A stretch of DNA of 54,714 nucleotides from Ganoderma boninense (Eukaryota > Basidiomycota > Agaricomycetes > Polyporales > Polyporaceae), in NCBI GenBank assembly GCA_002900995.3, contig PJEW03000025.1, forward strand, positions 1-54,714, in the 5' to 3' direction. Positions 1 to 11,685 of the stretch are shown here, in pieces. Each line of letters begins with the position of its first letter. Position 1 is the stretch's first letter. A model generated the notes under the pieces. The model was not told the DNA's origin, did not search any database, and saw only the letters and a list, made by a program, of their open reading frames with translations. The position numbers and the translations under genes were made by a program.

Positions 1-2406
1 ATCTTCCCATCTGTAAGTACGTCCCGTTTGGCTCTTAGAGAGTGTTTCTTATCAGGACTCTCTGCCCCAGATTTCTGTATCATTCCGCCGTGTTCTATAT
101 CGTTGTTGCTGCCGCCGGGATCGACCTTCCCCGTCTCAGGCTGCCGGTTGGTTGTTTGACATGGGAACGTCTCAGGAACCATGGTGGCACTTCTACACCC
201 TCTTCGGTAAGGTATATCTTACTCATCTTCACGTTATAGATGCTTACCAGAGGCGGCTAGACTTCAGGTTAATGAGCTGGACGGCATTTTGGTCCGTCAT
301 GCCAACTCAATTCGCCCTGTAAGGCCTCCGAGTTTATCTTTTTCAAGAGATAGTGCTAAAATGGTTTGTGTTCATAGGTTGTTCTTTAACATTCTGCATC
401 CGCCCTTGAATGTCCCGGCGCTGGGTCAGTACACTTGACGTGTGCATTGATAAATAAGTGAAACCCTGACGTCTTTATTAAGCTGTTTCATTGGATCACG
501 ACGTCAACACGGACAGGGAGCTCGTCGCACATGGCTACTCTAACTTCTTGGCTGGTCTGCTCGGAACTGTGTAAGTTCGACCGCACTCGCTACTCTAGCT
601 GGTTCCACTGATGCATTCCGCATGATATATCCCACAGACCCAACTATCTTGTATATGTGAACACACTCCTGTTCTATCGGGTCGGCGGCGAGACGCGGGT
701 CTCTGGCTTCATGTTGGCCGGCACTACCACCCTGCTACTTCTCCTTGGGACCGGTCCTATCGCCTTCATCCGTACGCCCCCGCTTCGGTCATAGAGACTC
801 AAATGTTGACGGAGTATCTTGCACAGCGGTCATGGTCGTGGGGGCCCTCATATTTGTCCTCGGCATTGACCTCGTCAAGGAAGCTCTGTGGGACACTCGC
901 CACCGCGTGAGCCTGACCGAGTACATCACCATCGCCAGTATCATGGTCGTCATGACCGTCTGGGACTTCGTCATTGGCGTCCTATTCGGGATCATCGCTA
1001 GCTGTACGTCGTCTCATCTCCGGAAGAAGTCCATCGTTAACGCTTATGTCTCTGCATAGGCTTCTTCTTCGTCATCCATAGTTCCCAGCGCCACAGTATC
1101 CGCGCTCTATACTCCGGAGACAGCATCATGTCCACCGTTCGGCGTCCGGGGGCGCACCGCGCGTACCTCCACGAAGCGTCCAAACAGACGACCATCGTCC
1201 GCCTGCAGGGCTTCATGTTCTTCGGCACTATCACGCAAGTCGAGGAGTCGATCCGGCGACTGTTCGAGGAGCACGCGTGGCACAAAACACCAATCCGCTT
1301 CCTCGTGCTCGACCTCGCGCTCGTCGCGGGGGTCGACCTGAGTGCCGCAGAGGCATTCGTGAGGGTGCAAAGGCTGCTCGCGAGCAAGCGTGTCGTGCTG
1401 GTCCTGTGCGGCTTTACCGTGCGCAGCGACATCGGCCGTGCTCTGACCAATGTCGGATTGCTCGAGATGCCTGGGGTCGAGCTGTTCGAGACGTTCAGCG
1501 ACGCAATGGAATGTAAGCCCCTTTAACTGTTCTCTGATCACGAGCTTTGATGATGCGACGACACCACGCGCGCAGGGACGGAAAATATGTACCTTCGTGC
1601 GTGGTTTACTGCACAGAAGACGGAGGTGCTCCCAGTCAGTGAGTGGACGTTGCTTTCGAATGCAGACCCCAAAGATCTCACTGCTGTCTCGTAGCCCTCC
1701 CCGGCCGGCAAGACGATGTCATCCCGTTTTCTGGCTCTGTTGTTGAAAGCCCCAGACGCGCTGCCCTCCTCACTGCTGGATGGCGTACCATTGCGCGTGG
1801 TAAGTCCTGTCGTTGTTCTTTTTTGCGTTCCGTAACCGACGCGGAGCCCACCTAGATCATTCAGCACGCGACGAACTGCCCGCACCGGAACCCTTCAACA
1901 CTCTCGTCCGCGCATTCTCCCCCTACGAGCACATCGACCGGGAGATATACGCACCGCTGATCCCCTACCTTCATCGGATGTCTGTGCCAGAAGGGACCGT
2001 GCTCTGGACACAAGACCAACCCCCAGATGGCCTGTACATTGTCGAATCCGGCATCCTCCGCGCGACGTACTACTTCGCACACCCGACACCCTCGATGGTT
2101 GAGACGATGGTCCCGGGCACCATTGCCGGAGAATTGTCGATGCTGTCCGGGCTCGAGCGGAACGCGACGTGCGTGGTTGAACGTGCTGCGGTCTTGTGGA
2201 AGCTGTCCGCCGAGAGTCTCGCCCAGCTTCAGCAACGGAACCCGGAGCTGGCGCGAGCGTTCACGAAGCTGATCCTGAAGGGTGAGTAGTAGCTGCCGTT
2301 GATTGATGTGACCGCTTAGGGCCGAGGCTGACCACGGCGGTGTGGCGTTGCAGTGGCCAAGTTGGACTACGACGTGCTCATCACGGCGCTGGCGACAAGA
2401 CACTAA
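1..2406 (+). CDS. SulP-type transporter with STAS and cyclic-nucleotide-binding-like domains, 3' part
   Basis: The 5' end lies outside the window. Exons joined across short introns encode the late transmembrane helices of a SulP/SLC26-like permease (about 480-1075, e.g. LVAHGYSNFLAGLLGTVPNY and a hydrophobic run around 825-1000). A STAS domain follows (about 1130-1530, with the FLVLDLALVAGVDLSAAEAF core). After a linker comes a cNMP-binding-fold domain (about 1960-2300, with the PPDGLYIVESGILRATY and GELSMLSG segments). The last exon gives a VAKLDYDVLITALATRH tail and TAA at 2404-2406. This domain order matches the fungal family of yeast YGR125W/Vsb1, a vacuolar membrane transporter; substrate and location here are inferred. 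The first bases are a 12-nt exon end followed by a GTAAGT donor. No lesion was seen in the part present. Confidence 0.85.
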
Positions 2407-3422
2407 AAAGCGCAGGCGAGACGCTGTCCCAAATGACGCTGTCTGTTCTCCTGTTCGCCGCATTCTTCTCAGTGCTCGAACACTACTTCAAGGCATTAAT
2501 AACACACGTCGCTTAATGTAGCAATAGACTTTTCCTCGATACCCTGAGTGTTCACTCATGTTCCCTACCATTACGTATAGTACAATACTGGAGTACCATA
2601 TTTCTGGCAGCATCGCGAGGTTTGTCGTCGATGTCCGCGTCAAGCGCGGGCAGGATGGAGCTGAGCGACAGAAAGTGACTGGTCTTCTGTTCCCTTCAGC
2701 AGTCTTGTCCAATGTCGATAACTGTCATGGTGCAACTGATCTCCGAAGGTTACTCGCTCTCCACGTACCGCGAGGCATGTACTTATAGTCTCAGGGTGAC
2801 ATCCTGCACGTCATCGTTCGCGCGCCAGTCCGACATGCTGGGTCACGCGTTCGAAGGAATCCTTTCGCCGACCCACCATCTTGCCAATGCTGCCGAAAGG
2901 TTGCCCTTGTCGTAAACTTTGAAAACAATTACAACCCTACAGAGATCCTGAAGGACCTACAATAGGCTGCATGGGTATGTAAACCCTTCCACAGAATCGA
3001 GCATCAAGACGGATCAAGAGCTTGAATTCGCGGGCTCGCGGTGCGTGTTCACGCATCACCCACGTAGCGTTTTACCTAGACCTGATTGTTAACCGGCACT
3101 GCTGATACGAAATGGACACCAGTCGTATTTCTCCTTGCATCGAAAGGCATCTTAGATCTGAGTAAGGCCGTCGGTCGCTCTGCAAGGGCGATCGAAATTA
3201 AGTAATTTCGTCTGCTAGAGCCAACTCTTGGTCAGCCGCTGGGGATTCAACGTGTGTTCTGGAACTACTTGTCACAATGCTGGGATTCTGAGATTTGCGC
3301 AATCATGTTGAACTGTTCCAACGTACATCGGCCTCCCACGCGCGAGATTCAGTGAATGTTCAGCGTTCGTCTGCCAGAAGCGATCATCATCATGTGCATG
3401 TGCAGTGCCCCCGCGTGGAAAC
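2407..3422. other. intergenic, no gene recognised
   Basis: This stretch holds the 3' flank of the transporter gene and the outer flank of the DUF6589/RecQ unit. Short open frames exist but show no family signature or convincing splice chain. Nothing else was seen. Confidence 0.6.
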
Positions 3423-3631
3423 GCGAACCTTCAAACTCACTGCGAAGATATCAACTTTTCCGCAGGCAGGAAAGTCTGTGGAAATGATGAAAACTTCCGT
3501 AAAAGTTCACAGGAGAGGAAAGTCTTCGGCAAAGCGCCTTTCCTCGGGTAGTCTCATACCAAAACCGTCCCGCGTGCCGCGTGGACGGTCTTGTATGAAT
3601 ATACCGAGTTTATAGGGAGCATGGGGGGTGC
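3423..3631 (+). repeat. left inverted end of the DUF6589/RecQ element
   Basis: Blocks matching the reverse complement of the right end: GCGAAC 3423-3428; TCACTG 3437-3442; ATCAACTTTTCCGC 3450-3463 (14/14); 3468-3482 (13/15); 3517-3538 (21/22); hairpin 3554-3598; 3616-3631 (14/16). Spacings TCACTG-to-ATCAAC (13) and ATCAAC-to-AGGAAAGT (18) are identical at both ends. TTTCCTCGGG at 3539-3548 also occurs at the right end, but as a direct rather than inverted copy. Confidence 0.75.
3554..3598 (+). repeat. left-end hairpin
   Basis: Self-complementary segment: TCATAC pairs with GTATGA, CAA with TTG, ACCGTCC with GGACGGT, and CGCG with CGCG around a short loop. It sits directly inside the CTTCGGCAAAGCGCC block and is the positional counterpart of the hairpin at 9577-9612. 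The stem sequence differs between the two ends but pairing is kept. Confidence 0.75.
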
Positions 3632-3815
3632 GCGAAAGACTACAATTTTCTTATTGAGCCATTAGAGCTGTGAATGTATTGGATCAATCAAACGTTTGTT
3701 ATCGAGGGAAAATGGCGGCACAGCTTCGAGCCACGAGCGCTTCTCCTAGCCTCCTCGCATCTTTGTCCATCGCCTGCGTCTTGTCGCCTGGGACCCCGCG
3801 AGTGCTTCGCTCGCA

Positions 3816-6660
3816 ATGTCTAGCCAGGAGCAGCGAGTTCATAAAATCCAGCATGTCCTCTCAGCTGTCTCACAAGCCAATTGGACCTCATTCAACGAGT
3901 TCCTCTTGGCCTTCTATACCTCTCAAGACCCCGACATTTCTCGACGGGCCGGTACTTGCCTTGGGTACAAGGAGGGCCAATCCTACGCTCCTGAGCGGCT
4001 TCTCGATGCGTGGCTGAAGAAGACTACCGGTGAAAGCCATAGGCACTTGGAAGAGGTGATTGTGAGGAAGGCTGGTGATGTGCTCTTGAAGGAATCCGAT
4101 CGCGCGCTCCGCGATCCGGAGCTTCGCCTCCCTGCAACGGCCGCGACTATACCTCGCTTAACCTCGGACTCGGGGCTCAATCGACTATCCGCAATATACC
4201 AGACCCTGCTCCCGTGCATGTGGCTCCTCCTCATCACCCTGATGACAGCGACAAACACGTACGAGCACAAGTTTCAGCGGGAAAAGTTGCACAAGGACAC
4301 TCGTGCTGCTCAGGTGTGTTTTTTCTGCCTTACGTGAGTTTCTGGTGGCATCTCATAAACCATTCAGGCAGCACTAGTGATTATTAGCATGCTGCTATAT
4401 GTCCGCAATCGAGCAACAAATGTCTTTCAAGTGTTTATGGGTATCTTCCTATCGAGTACGGGTGCGAGCCGCCGGGTAATTGGCACACTCAACCACATGG
4501 GACTGTCCATCAGCTACTTGTGTGTAGACTTGCTTTGTAGCGCAATATAGTTGATGTTGACCATATATGCCTTGATAGAACAACTCAAGAGTGCCTTGCT
4601 AGCATCTCAACGAGTGCGCAGGAGCGCGCTCGGGACTTCGTGCTGAATTCTGCCCGCCTCTTCGCTATTGTATACGACAACATCAATTTCACCCTGCGAA
4701 AGGCATCCCAACGGCTCGACAGTCTTACTGAGCAACTCAATGCAACAACCTCGGCTGTGTTCTCCCTTCCATCCCGTTTTTCCCGAGCTGTCCACGCCAC
4801 TGCACTCTCCATCGCTGATCGCCATCGCCGAGCTCATCTCAGAGAGAACCTAACACTTGATTCTCTTCGCCCGAGCCCTGCGAAGCAAGCACAACTCATA
4901 AAGGCTTTCAATTACCATGTTCGGATGATCCTTCTGACGCACGGGGATCTTGGATTGTCTCAGAGAAAAATCCGGAAGTTCAAAAAGAAGATGCAATCTC
5001 GCAAACCACTCGTCCGACCCCTGTCCGTCGAGAAGACCGAGTTCTTCCCCTTGCCCGCACTCGCGCAGGAAGAGGCGTCCGTCAGCGGGACTATCCAAGT
5101 CGTCAAAAAGGTGTTCACGCAACTCCTTGGTCTCGCAGAGGAGCTAATCGACACGGAGCTTCGCTTGCTGGTCGGCGACTGGCTCTCCATACGCAACCTC
5201 CGTCTGATGAAGGCAGAGATCATGGATGAGGAATCTCAGTATCTCCGGATGTCATGGGTTCAGGAGTGCGCTATGCCATTCCATTTTCAGCTGAATGCGA
5301 TGTATATGCTCTTCCGGACCCACCTTGGTCATGCTGGCGACAATAATCCTAGCTCACTGGAACATCACCGCACTCTTCTTCGCCGTGCCAAGCTCGATCC
5401 GAAGAAGCCGGAGTATAACAAAGCAAAAGAGCTCCTCTATCATTCTATGATTGCTCGGATTATCGATTGTGCACGGTGCTCTATGTTTCATTTATACAAT
5501 GGGACGTACAACATGCTAACGACTATGTGATAGGGTTACACTCGGAGAGTCCTCGCACGCGAACCTTACAAGTTGGGCGCCAACTTGGAAGGAGTTCGAT
5601 TCTACTGCATCGTCAATCGTGAAGACTTTCACATCCACAGAGCATGCCCACGACGTTCTCGAGAAGACTGACGAAGTTCTTGCACATGCAATCCTCTTCC
5701 TCCGCGATGCTCTGATATTCTATGAATTCGCTGAGGCGATTCGAGATGCCGATGTTGGTCGCATGTGGCTGGTTTACGACTTCTGGGTCTTCATGATGCG
5801 TGGCGCAGGGTGCCACAACTATGGAAACGAGATCCTGGAGATGAAGGCGCAGTTCGACCATGAGTTTCCAGACACCCTTAGAGACATCATGGAGCACACA
5901 TGGCTTGTGAACCGATGGGGTATCCCGGGTCGCAGCATCCCGACAGACTTGTATCTTGAGCATAACAATGGATTTATCAAGGTAGACGTTACTCTTAATG
6001 TTCATAAAATGGTGATCTATTCACTAAAATCCTGCTTTATAGAATATTTTTGCTGCAACTGGGAGCAATGCATCCCTGGAATACATCACGAAGAAGGGTT
6101 CAGCCGGCGTAGAGGTCCTCCGAAACCTGGCACACAGCATGGCCTCTTACTTCGGGGTCAGTGACTTTCATCGCCGCCATGGAGAGGTCTCAGCGACTGG
6201 CGACATCAAAGCTCTACTTGCCGACCTCGAATGCCAACGCGTGCATGAGTTCACTTCTGGCCGCCATGTTCCGCCTCCTCCGACGCGGGCACGCAAAAGG
6301 CGCCGGACTCCCGTAACAAGCGGTGTGCGAGACATATTGCTTCTCGGCCTACAAGGGCTTACCCACAAACACTTGTTTGATTATTGGAGGAGACGGTCAG
6401 GAAGGGGAGGTACAGGCTTATATGAGGGGGATGGAGAGTGGAATGCCGGTGGAGAGGAGGGGTTCGAGGAGGATGGGGATCCTGGTGGTGAGACGCCGAC
6501 GGGTGGGACCGCATTCGATGAGGCTCACGGTCAGCTCAATGTTGACCTGGACGAGGAGATAGAGTTTGACTTACCTCTTGCTGATGAAGAGCGTAGTCAG
6601 TACGACGATCCTTTAGCTAATGACCTGCCGATGTATGCTCCCTTACCTATAGACGCTTAA
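3816..6660 (+). CDS. DUF6589-family protein, candidate mobile-element nuclease
   Basis: Five exons (3816-4313, 4368-4519, 4579-5475, 5534-5981, 6043-6660) join in frame to 870 codons. The translation matches the agaricomycete DUF6589 pattern: an N-terminal region ending YEHKFQREKLHKDTRAAQ, then GIFLSSTGASRRVIGTLNHM, then FAIVYDNINFTLRKASQR, then RLLVGDWLSIRNLRLMK, with a basic RARKRRRTP stretch and an acidic tail. DUF6589 has no experimentally known role that I can cite. The conserved Asp residues in VYDNINF and VGDWLS sit as the first two acids of an RNase-H-like (DDE) site might; that reading is inference. The gene converges on the helicase gene (128 bp between stops), and both lie inside shared inverted ends. 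No frameshift or stop was found. The start is the first ATG of the conserved frame. Confidence 0.8.
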
Positions 6661-6787
6661 CTCCAGAACGCTTCTTCTTCGACATCCATGGCATATTGCG
6701 TGCCAGTGGGTAATATGTGAAATCTAATGCAGTCCCAATACTATTGACATACAGCCCTTCAAGCATCACCAGAGGAGGTCACTTTAC

Positions 6788-9423
6788 TCACGAGCTCATC
6801 ATGTCTTCGGCTCTCTGAGCAACTGGAGGCTCTACTGCCATTGCGTGCGAAAGCCGAAACCTACGATATGTCAGCTCTAAGCATGCATATCAGTTGGAGA
6901 AGCAAACGTACTGGTGCACCATGCTTTCAGGCACTGGTTCTGCCTTTGGTACGCCAGCTCGGGATGACGACCCTCGGGAGGTAGGAGAGACGTCGCGCGC
7001 ACTGAGATGAACCTTTCGGCGAGCCTCCGCCACACGGCTCAAAACACTCCTACGAAAACTCTCCAGCGTGGAGACTAGCCCTCCAAGGATTCCTGCATCC
7101 CAGCTCCATGGGACAAGCTTGCGCACGAAGCCCTCGTCGATGGGGTTGCGCTGGTTGATGATTCGATGTGCGCTCGTAACCAGACTGTCGATTGTCTCGT
7201 CGTCGAGAACCCAGTGGCGTGAAAGAAGTGGATTGTCGTCTCGTATCCCGGCCCAGTAAGAGTCACGCCAGCTATGCAAGACCTCACGGAGGGTTTCGCG
7301 TTCCTCCTTCGAGCAGCGCCGCGAGGGTGAAGAGGTTAAGCCAGGATGGGGTGGTTCATCAATCGGAGTGGTGACACTACCATCCAGACGTTGTTGCATC
7401 TGTGCTGTCAAGTCACGCTGTTCAGCAGAGAGGATACCAAGAGGTTCATTGGGATGAAGACGACAGGAACGCGCGCTGCAGCAGGCGCCAGGACGTGGTT
7501 CTTCGGTTCGCTCAGCAACTTCCCACACCTGCTCCCATTGTCCCTCGTTTGGTCTCCCGACGAACTTTGGTTGAGGTTGGAAGTACTCCCTGGCGAACGT
7601 TCTCATGCACTCGTCAGACTGAGAGCGGTTGATGAAACCCTTCGCTGCAGGGTCTAGCTTCGCTCGTCGTTCCGCATCCTTTGATCCTGTCTTGCTTGTC
7701 GACCCATCGATGCTCGTGCTCTCGTCTCCAGTTTTGCCCTTGGCAGCCTCTTGATCTTCGAAAGCCCAGTCCTCGACCAGCCACAGCATAGTTCCCTGCA
7801 GAGAGGGGTCACGCACAGCCCGCCCGCCCTTCTGAATAGCTCCGCAGAGCTCCTGGATACCGTATATGACCGAGAGCAAGATGTCGGGCACGTCGCACCC
7901 CATGCCGGCAGCATCCGTACAGAACAGCCATCGCACCATGCCCCTGCGAAACTTGTCCATGGTACGTTCCTTGTATCCATCCGAGTATACTGCGGTGAAC
8001 ACAGCCAATGCCGAATAGAACGAGGGTGGGAGGAGTCGGCGGAGGATAGAGCACGCCTCGCGAGCTTCGCGGCGAGTGGCGAAGTAGAAGATGGACTTGG
8101 GTAGATCATGCGAGTGTTCTGGTGAGCCTGGTAGGAGATGAAATAGCGCGGCATAACTTGATTTCGTGTACTCCATAGGACGTACCCACAGCGCAAGATT
8201 CGGGCGGTCCGACCCCAGGTCCATTCCCCAGAACGGACGTCCAAGACCCATCCCAACGGACTCGAAGCAAAAATTGAACACGTCCGTCGGGAACGTGGCT
8301 GAGAACAGCGACCAGGCCGTCTCCGTGCCAGTGAGGATCCTGAGCTGCTTGAGCTCGGCGTAATCCTTTCGGAACTCCTTCGCCCAGTTGAACATTACGT
8401 GCGCTTCATCAACGATCACCGCGAGGAGTCGCTTCCGAAACTTCTCGCTCCGAAACAGCTTCTTGAAATTGTTGTTGCGGAGCAAGCACTCGGGCGAGGC
8501 ATAGCAAAGGTTAGTCCGCCCTTTTTCGAGGTCTCGAAACAGGGATGGATCATTGTTGTCCTCGTTTATGGCCACAGCTGATATCTGCGGCACAGACTTT
8601 TTAGCACCGGTCAGAACAGAGGGAGGAACCAGTGTCTCGGCTTCGTTGATAGGCATGCCTTGACGATACTCCGAGGGTCCAAGCTCCTCGACTCTCATCC
8701 TCTCCCCTGAACCACCATCCTCCGGGTCCTTCGCGGTCGCTTGCTCTACTCCCGGTATTGCTCCCCGTCTCTCAAGATCTTGTAGCTCGCCCGACGTATC
8801 TCTGCCAACACCTGCGACTACACTCGCCTGGGTGTTCTCTGTTGCGGCTTTCCCACCCGTGTCTTGGACGACCAGCGCCCCTGCGGTGTTAATCCGACGA
8901 ACCTGCGACAGCCGTGAGTCCGCATCAGCTTCTCGAATGCTATCCCACTCACCTGATCATTTTGCAGCGCCTTCAACGGACACACCACAAGTACAAGCCC
9001 GCGGACTTTCGCCAGAGCTGCCGCGATCACAATCAAGGCGAACACAAGTGACTTGCCCGCTCCCGTGCCTGCGACTGTCATAACGTCGTAGCCCTCAAGA
9101 ATTTTCTCCATTGTTTGTAGCTGCCAGGCCCGTGGTTCGTATCCGAAGATCTGTTTCGTCGCTGCCTTGATTTCATCTTGGCTGACACGGGTTCCTAACT
9201 TCGGCCACGGTTTTGGACCCTCGCGAGCAAGATCTGACGAGGCGGAGGGGGGCCCAGGTGTCGGGATTTGAGAGCGCGGGGGAGTTGGAAGCAGCGTAGA
9301 GCTAGTGCGAGTCTGAGGAGTGGGGGAAAGTGTCCTTGCATTGGGAGATCCATGACCATAGTCCCTCTGAGGAGTCTTCCTCCGCCTAGGGGTTGCCTGT
9401 AAGGCGATCTCGAAGGTGTTCAT
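6788..9423 (-). CDS. RecQ-like DEAH superfamily 2 helicase
   Basis: Three exons (9423-8953, 8902-6912, 6860-6788) give 844 aa in one frame. Helicase motifs in order: YEPRAWQLQTMEKILEGYDV (Q-motif/0), GTGAGKS (Walker A), VVCPLKALQNDQ (Ia), VIVDEAHVMFNW (II), FSATFP (III), FCTDAAGMGCDVPD (V), GAIQKGGRAVRD (VI, the RecQ-type QxxGRxxRD). The Cys-rich GACCSARSCRLHP segment after the core may be a reduced zinc subdomain; no RQC or HRDC domain was recognised. The first 70 residues are Pro/Ser/Thr-rich and probably disordered. It lies tail to tail with the DUF6589 gene inside the same inverted ends, so I infer a role in moving or copying the element rather than a housekeeping role. The last 24 codons depend on the final predicted intron; without it the protein ends ..YVCFSN. 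Confidence 0.85.
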
Positions 9424-9539
9424 GGCTCGGCCCTCAACCGGCGCTCTGACAATGGATTAGCACGGTTCATTAACCCGCGCATTGATGGCATGTCTATTAT
9501 TGATTGTTAATGGACTACAAATGCAATCTATTGATAATG

Positions 9540-9790
9540 GCACCCCGGATGCTCCTTCATCAAGCCGGACTTTGATCCAAACCCCTCTCACGTTCACGTG
9601 GGAGGGGTTTGGTACGAACCTATTTCCTCGGGCACAAAAGGCCCATGAGCCTTTCTGGGTTCTAGATTGGCGCTTTGCCGAAGCCTTTCCATTGCGCCGA
9701 AATTTTGATGGGAAGGTCCGCTTTCAGAAGGCTATCCATACACTTTCCTTGACGCGGAAAAGTTGATTTCTCCCCAGTGACTGAGTTCGC
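9540..9790 (-). repeat. right inverted end of the DUF6589/RecQ element
   Basis: Reverse-complement counterparts of the left-end blocks: 9785-9790 (GCGAAC), 9775-9780 (TCACTG), 9754-9767 (ATCAACTTTTCCGC), 9735-9749, 9669-9690, hairpin 9577-9612, 9540-9555. The order is preserved with small spacer changes. TTTCCTCGGG lies at 9623-9632 on the plus strand, in the same orientation as on the left. Confidence 0.75.
9577..9612 (-). repeat. right-end hairpin
   Basis: Near-perfect stem: CCAAACCCCTC pairs with GAGGGGTTTGG, extended by TCACG with CGTGG (one G-T pair), around a TTCA loop. Read on the minus strand it begins TACCAAA like the left hairpin, but the stem core is CCCCTC/GAGGGG instead of CCGTCC/GGACGG. 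Confidence 0.75.
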
Positions 9791-9954
9791 CTCATGTGGT
9801 GCATCATGTCGAGAACAAGGCGGCTACTGAAGAACATGGACATCAGGACCCATCGCTGGAGCATTTAAACAGGCCACGCACCCTCTGACAATTTCAACAT
9901 CCTCCCCCTTCCCGTCTTTACGCCTCCATATACCCTTTCAGACACTATACGCCA

Positions 9955-11685
9955 ATGTTGTTCAACTTCGATAAACTGGTGTCCATCGCCACCCTGGTCA
10001 CCGTCCTCTCGTCACTGAGCATATACCCAACCGCCGCGTCCGCCTCCCCGTCAGTACTCGTCCCTCGCGCGCGCCCAATGCTCAGCGACGCTGAGCACCG
10101 CCACGGTAGGTCTCCCTCGATCGATCCGGATGCACCAGGGCTAACGCGTTAACGGTGTTCGGCAATACCAATCGACTCTCCACCTGACCCGCCAACTGCA
10201 TCGCCACGCCGCCGACAACCAAAGAGCGTCGCCACCCGCCTCCAGAACGTCTTCTGGAACGGTGGAGGATGGGGCATTTTCTGGACCGACGCCGTGCGTA
10301 GGGTTTCATGCTGCTCAGTGCGGAGGTTCGAAGTACTACAAGCTGACTTGGGATGCGGCGCAACGTCCTTAGAACACGATCGAGGACCTGTACAACCTCA
10401 TGCTAGCGAAGGGCTCGACAGACTTCAACGTCGCGGACTCCACGACGATTGGCAAGCTTGCGCTCCGGCAGGACCGCAATGCCTGGATATCGCAGCTGAA
10501 CGGGAGCAACGACGACGCGGGCGTAAGTCCCCAGCTGGCGCGAAACACAGGAGACGCGAAGCGGCGCTGGATAGCTGACTGATTGCTTTTTTGCAGTGGA
10601 TCGTGCTTGCACTGCTAAAGGTGGCCGACTATAGGAATACCCACGGTCAAGACGCGACCGCATACGTGGTATGTAGGTTGCGCTCACCTCCGAAGTGATC
10701 CTTGTCTGACCATCCTGGTACTTAATCTGCAGAACAGCGCAAAGATCGTCTATGATCTGATCGCAGCGGAATGGGACAGCTCCACATGTGGCGGTGGTGG
10801 TGAGTAGCCAAAAACCTTCGCGGATTCCGGGGCCCAGGCATCTACATACTTACAGTCTACGGCGTGCAGTTTGGTGGTCCAGCGCCCACACCTACAAGAA
10901 CGCGATCACGAACGAACTGTTCCTGCATCTCTCAGCGAAGCTATACAACCGCTTCGGAGGAGCCACGTACCTTGATAACGCGAAGAAGGTGACATATTGT
11001 CGACGTATAAGTGATATGGTGTAAATACTGACGCTGTGGCCTGATAGACATGGACTTGGCGAAAGCGAAACGTAGTATGGCCGTCTGGGAAGACGTACTG
11101 AACCTACTCACATAGTCCTCAACTCCGGCATGCGCAACTCCGACGGCCTCTGGAACGACGGGTGAGTTGACTGTCACAACCGACAGATCCCCACCAGCTG
11201 AATCAGGTTGCAGCTTGACGAGTGCATGCAAGAACAACGGCCAGACGACCTGGACATACAACCAGGGCGTCGTCGCCTCCGGCCTCGCCGAGCTCTACCA
11301 CGCGACGGGCGACTCAAGCTACCTCACCCAGGCCGAGATCACGCTCGACGCCGCGATCGCGCACAAGACGCAGAACGGGATCCTGAAGGAGACATGCGAC
11401 AACGCGAACCCGACGTCGACGTGCAACAACGACCAGGCGATGTTCAAGGGCATCTGGATGAAGCACCTCCAGTTCTACCTCGACCGCGCGCCTGACCGCG
11501 TGTCCAAGTACAAGAGTTTTATCAGCGCGCAGGAGTCCGCGGTCGTCCACTACGCCACGGGCTCGGGATGGGCGGTCGGCAATGTGTGGTATGCGGCGAG
11601 CAACGGGGGCTCGCTCTTCACTGCGGAGACGCAGACTTCGGCGATCGCTGCCCATAATTGCGCTGCAAAGTACGGCTCCTGCTGA
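9955..11685 (+). CDS. secreted glycoside hydrolase family 76 protein (copy 1), one splice donor lost
   Basis: The start encodes a signal-peptide-like N-terminus (MLFNFDKLVSIATLVTVLSS...). Downstream exons carry GH76 signatures: RLQNVFWNGGGWGIFWTDA, NTIEDLYNLMLAKGSTDF, NGSNDDAGWIVLALLKVADY (the Asp-Asp pair is the expected catalytic site), GGGVWWSSAHTYKNAITNEL, NDGLTSACKNNGQTTWTYNQ and a C-terminal NCAAKYGSC. GH76 enzymes are alpha-1,6-mannanases or cell-wall transglycosidases. At 11061 the donor before the intron ending 11116 reads GAAAGC, where the second copy (14773) has GTAAGC, so normal splicing there may fail. The junction between exon 1 and the WNGGG exon was not resolved. It may be a functional gene with altered splicing or a young pseudogene. 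It starts about 165 bp outside the right end of the RecQ element. Confidence 0.75.

Larger units (their letters stand above)
3423..9790. mobile_element. putative DUF6589 + RecQ-helicase mobile element
   Basis: Two intact, convergent genes (DUF6589 on plus, RecQ-like helicase on minus) are enclosed by inverted, collinear end blocks about 210-250 bp long. On each side the order from outside in is: GCGAAC, TCACTG, ATCAACTTTTCCGC, a 15-nt block starting AGGAAAGT, a 22-nt block around CTTCGGCAAAGCGCC, TACCAAA plus a hairpin, then a GGAGCAT(nn)GGGGTGC block. The outermost boundary and target-site duplication were not identified, so the ends given are minimal. Both genes look functional: all splices keep frame and the helicase motifs are present. 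This suggests a recent or maintained insertion. No known transposon family was assigned. Confidence 0.7.
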
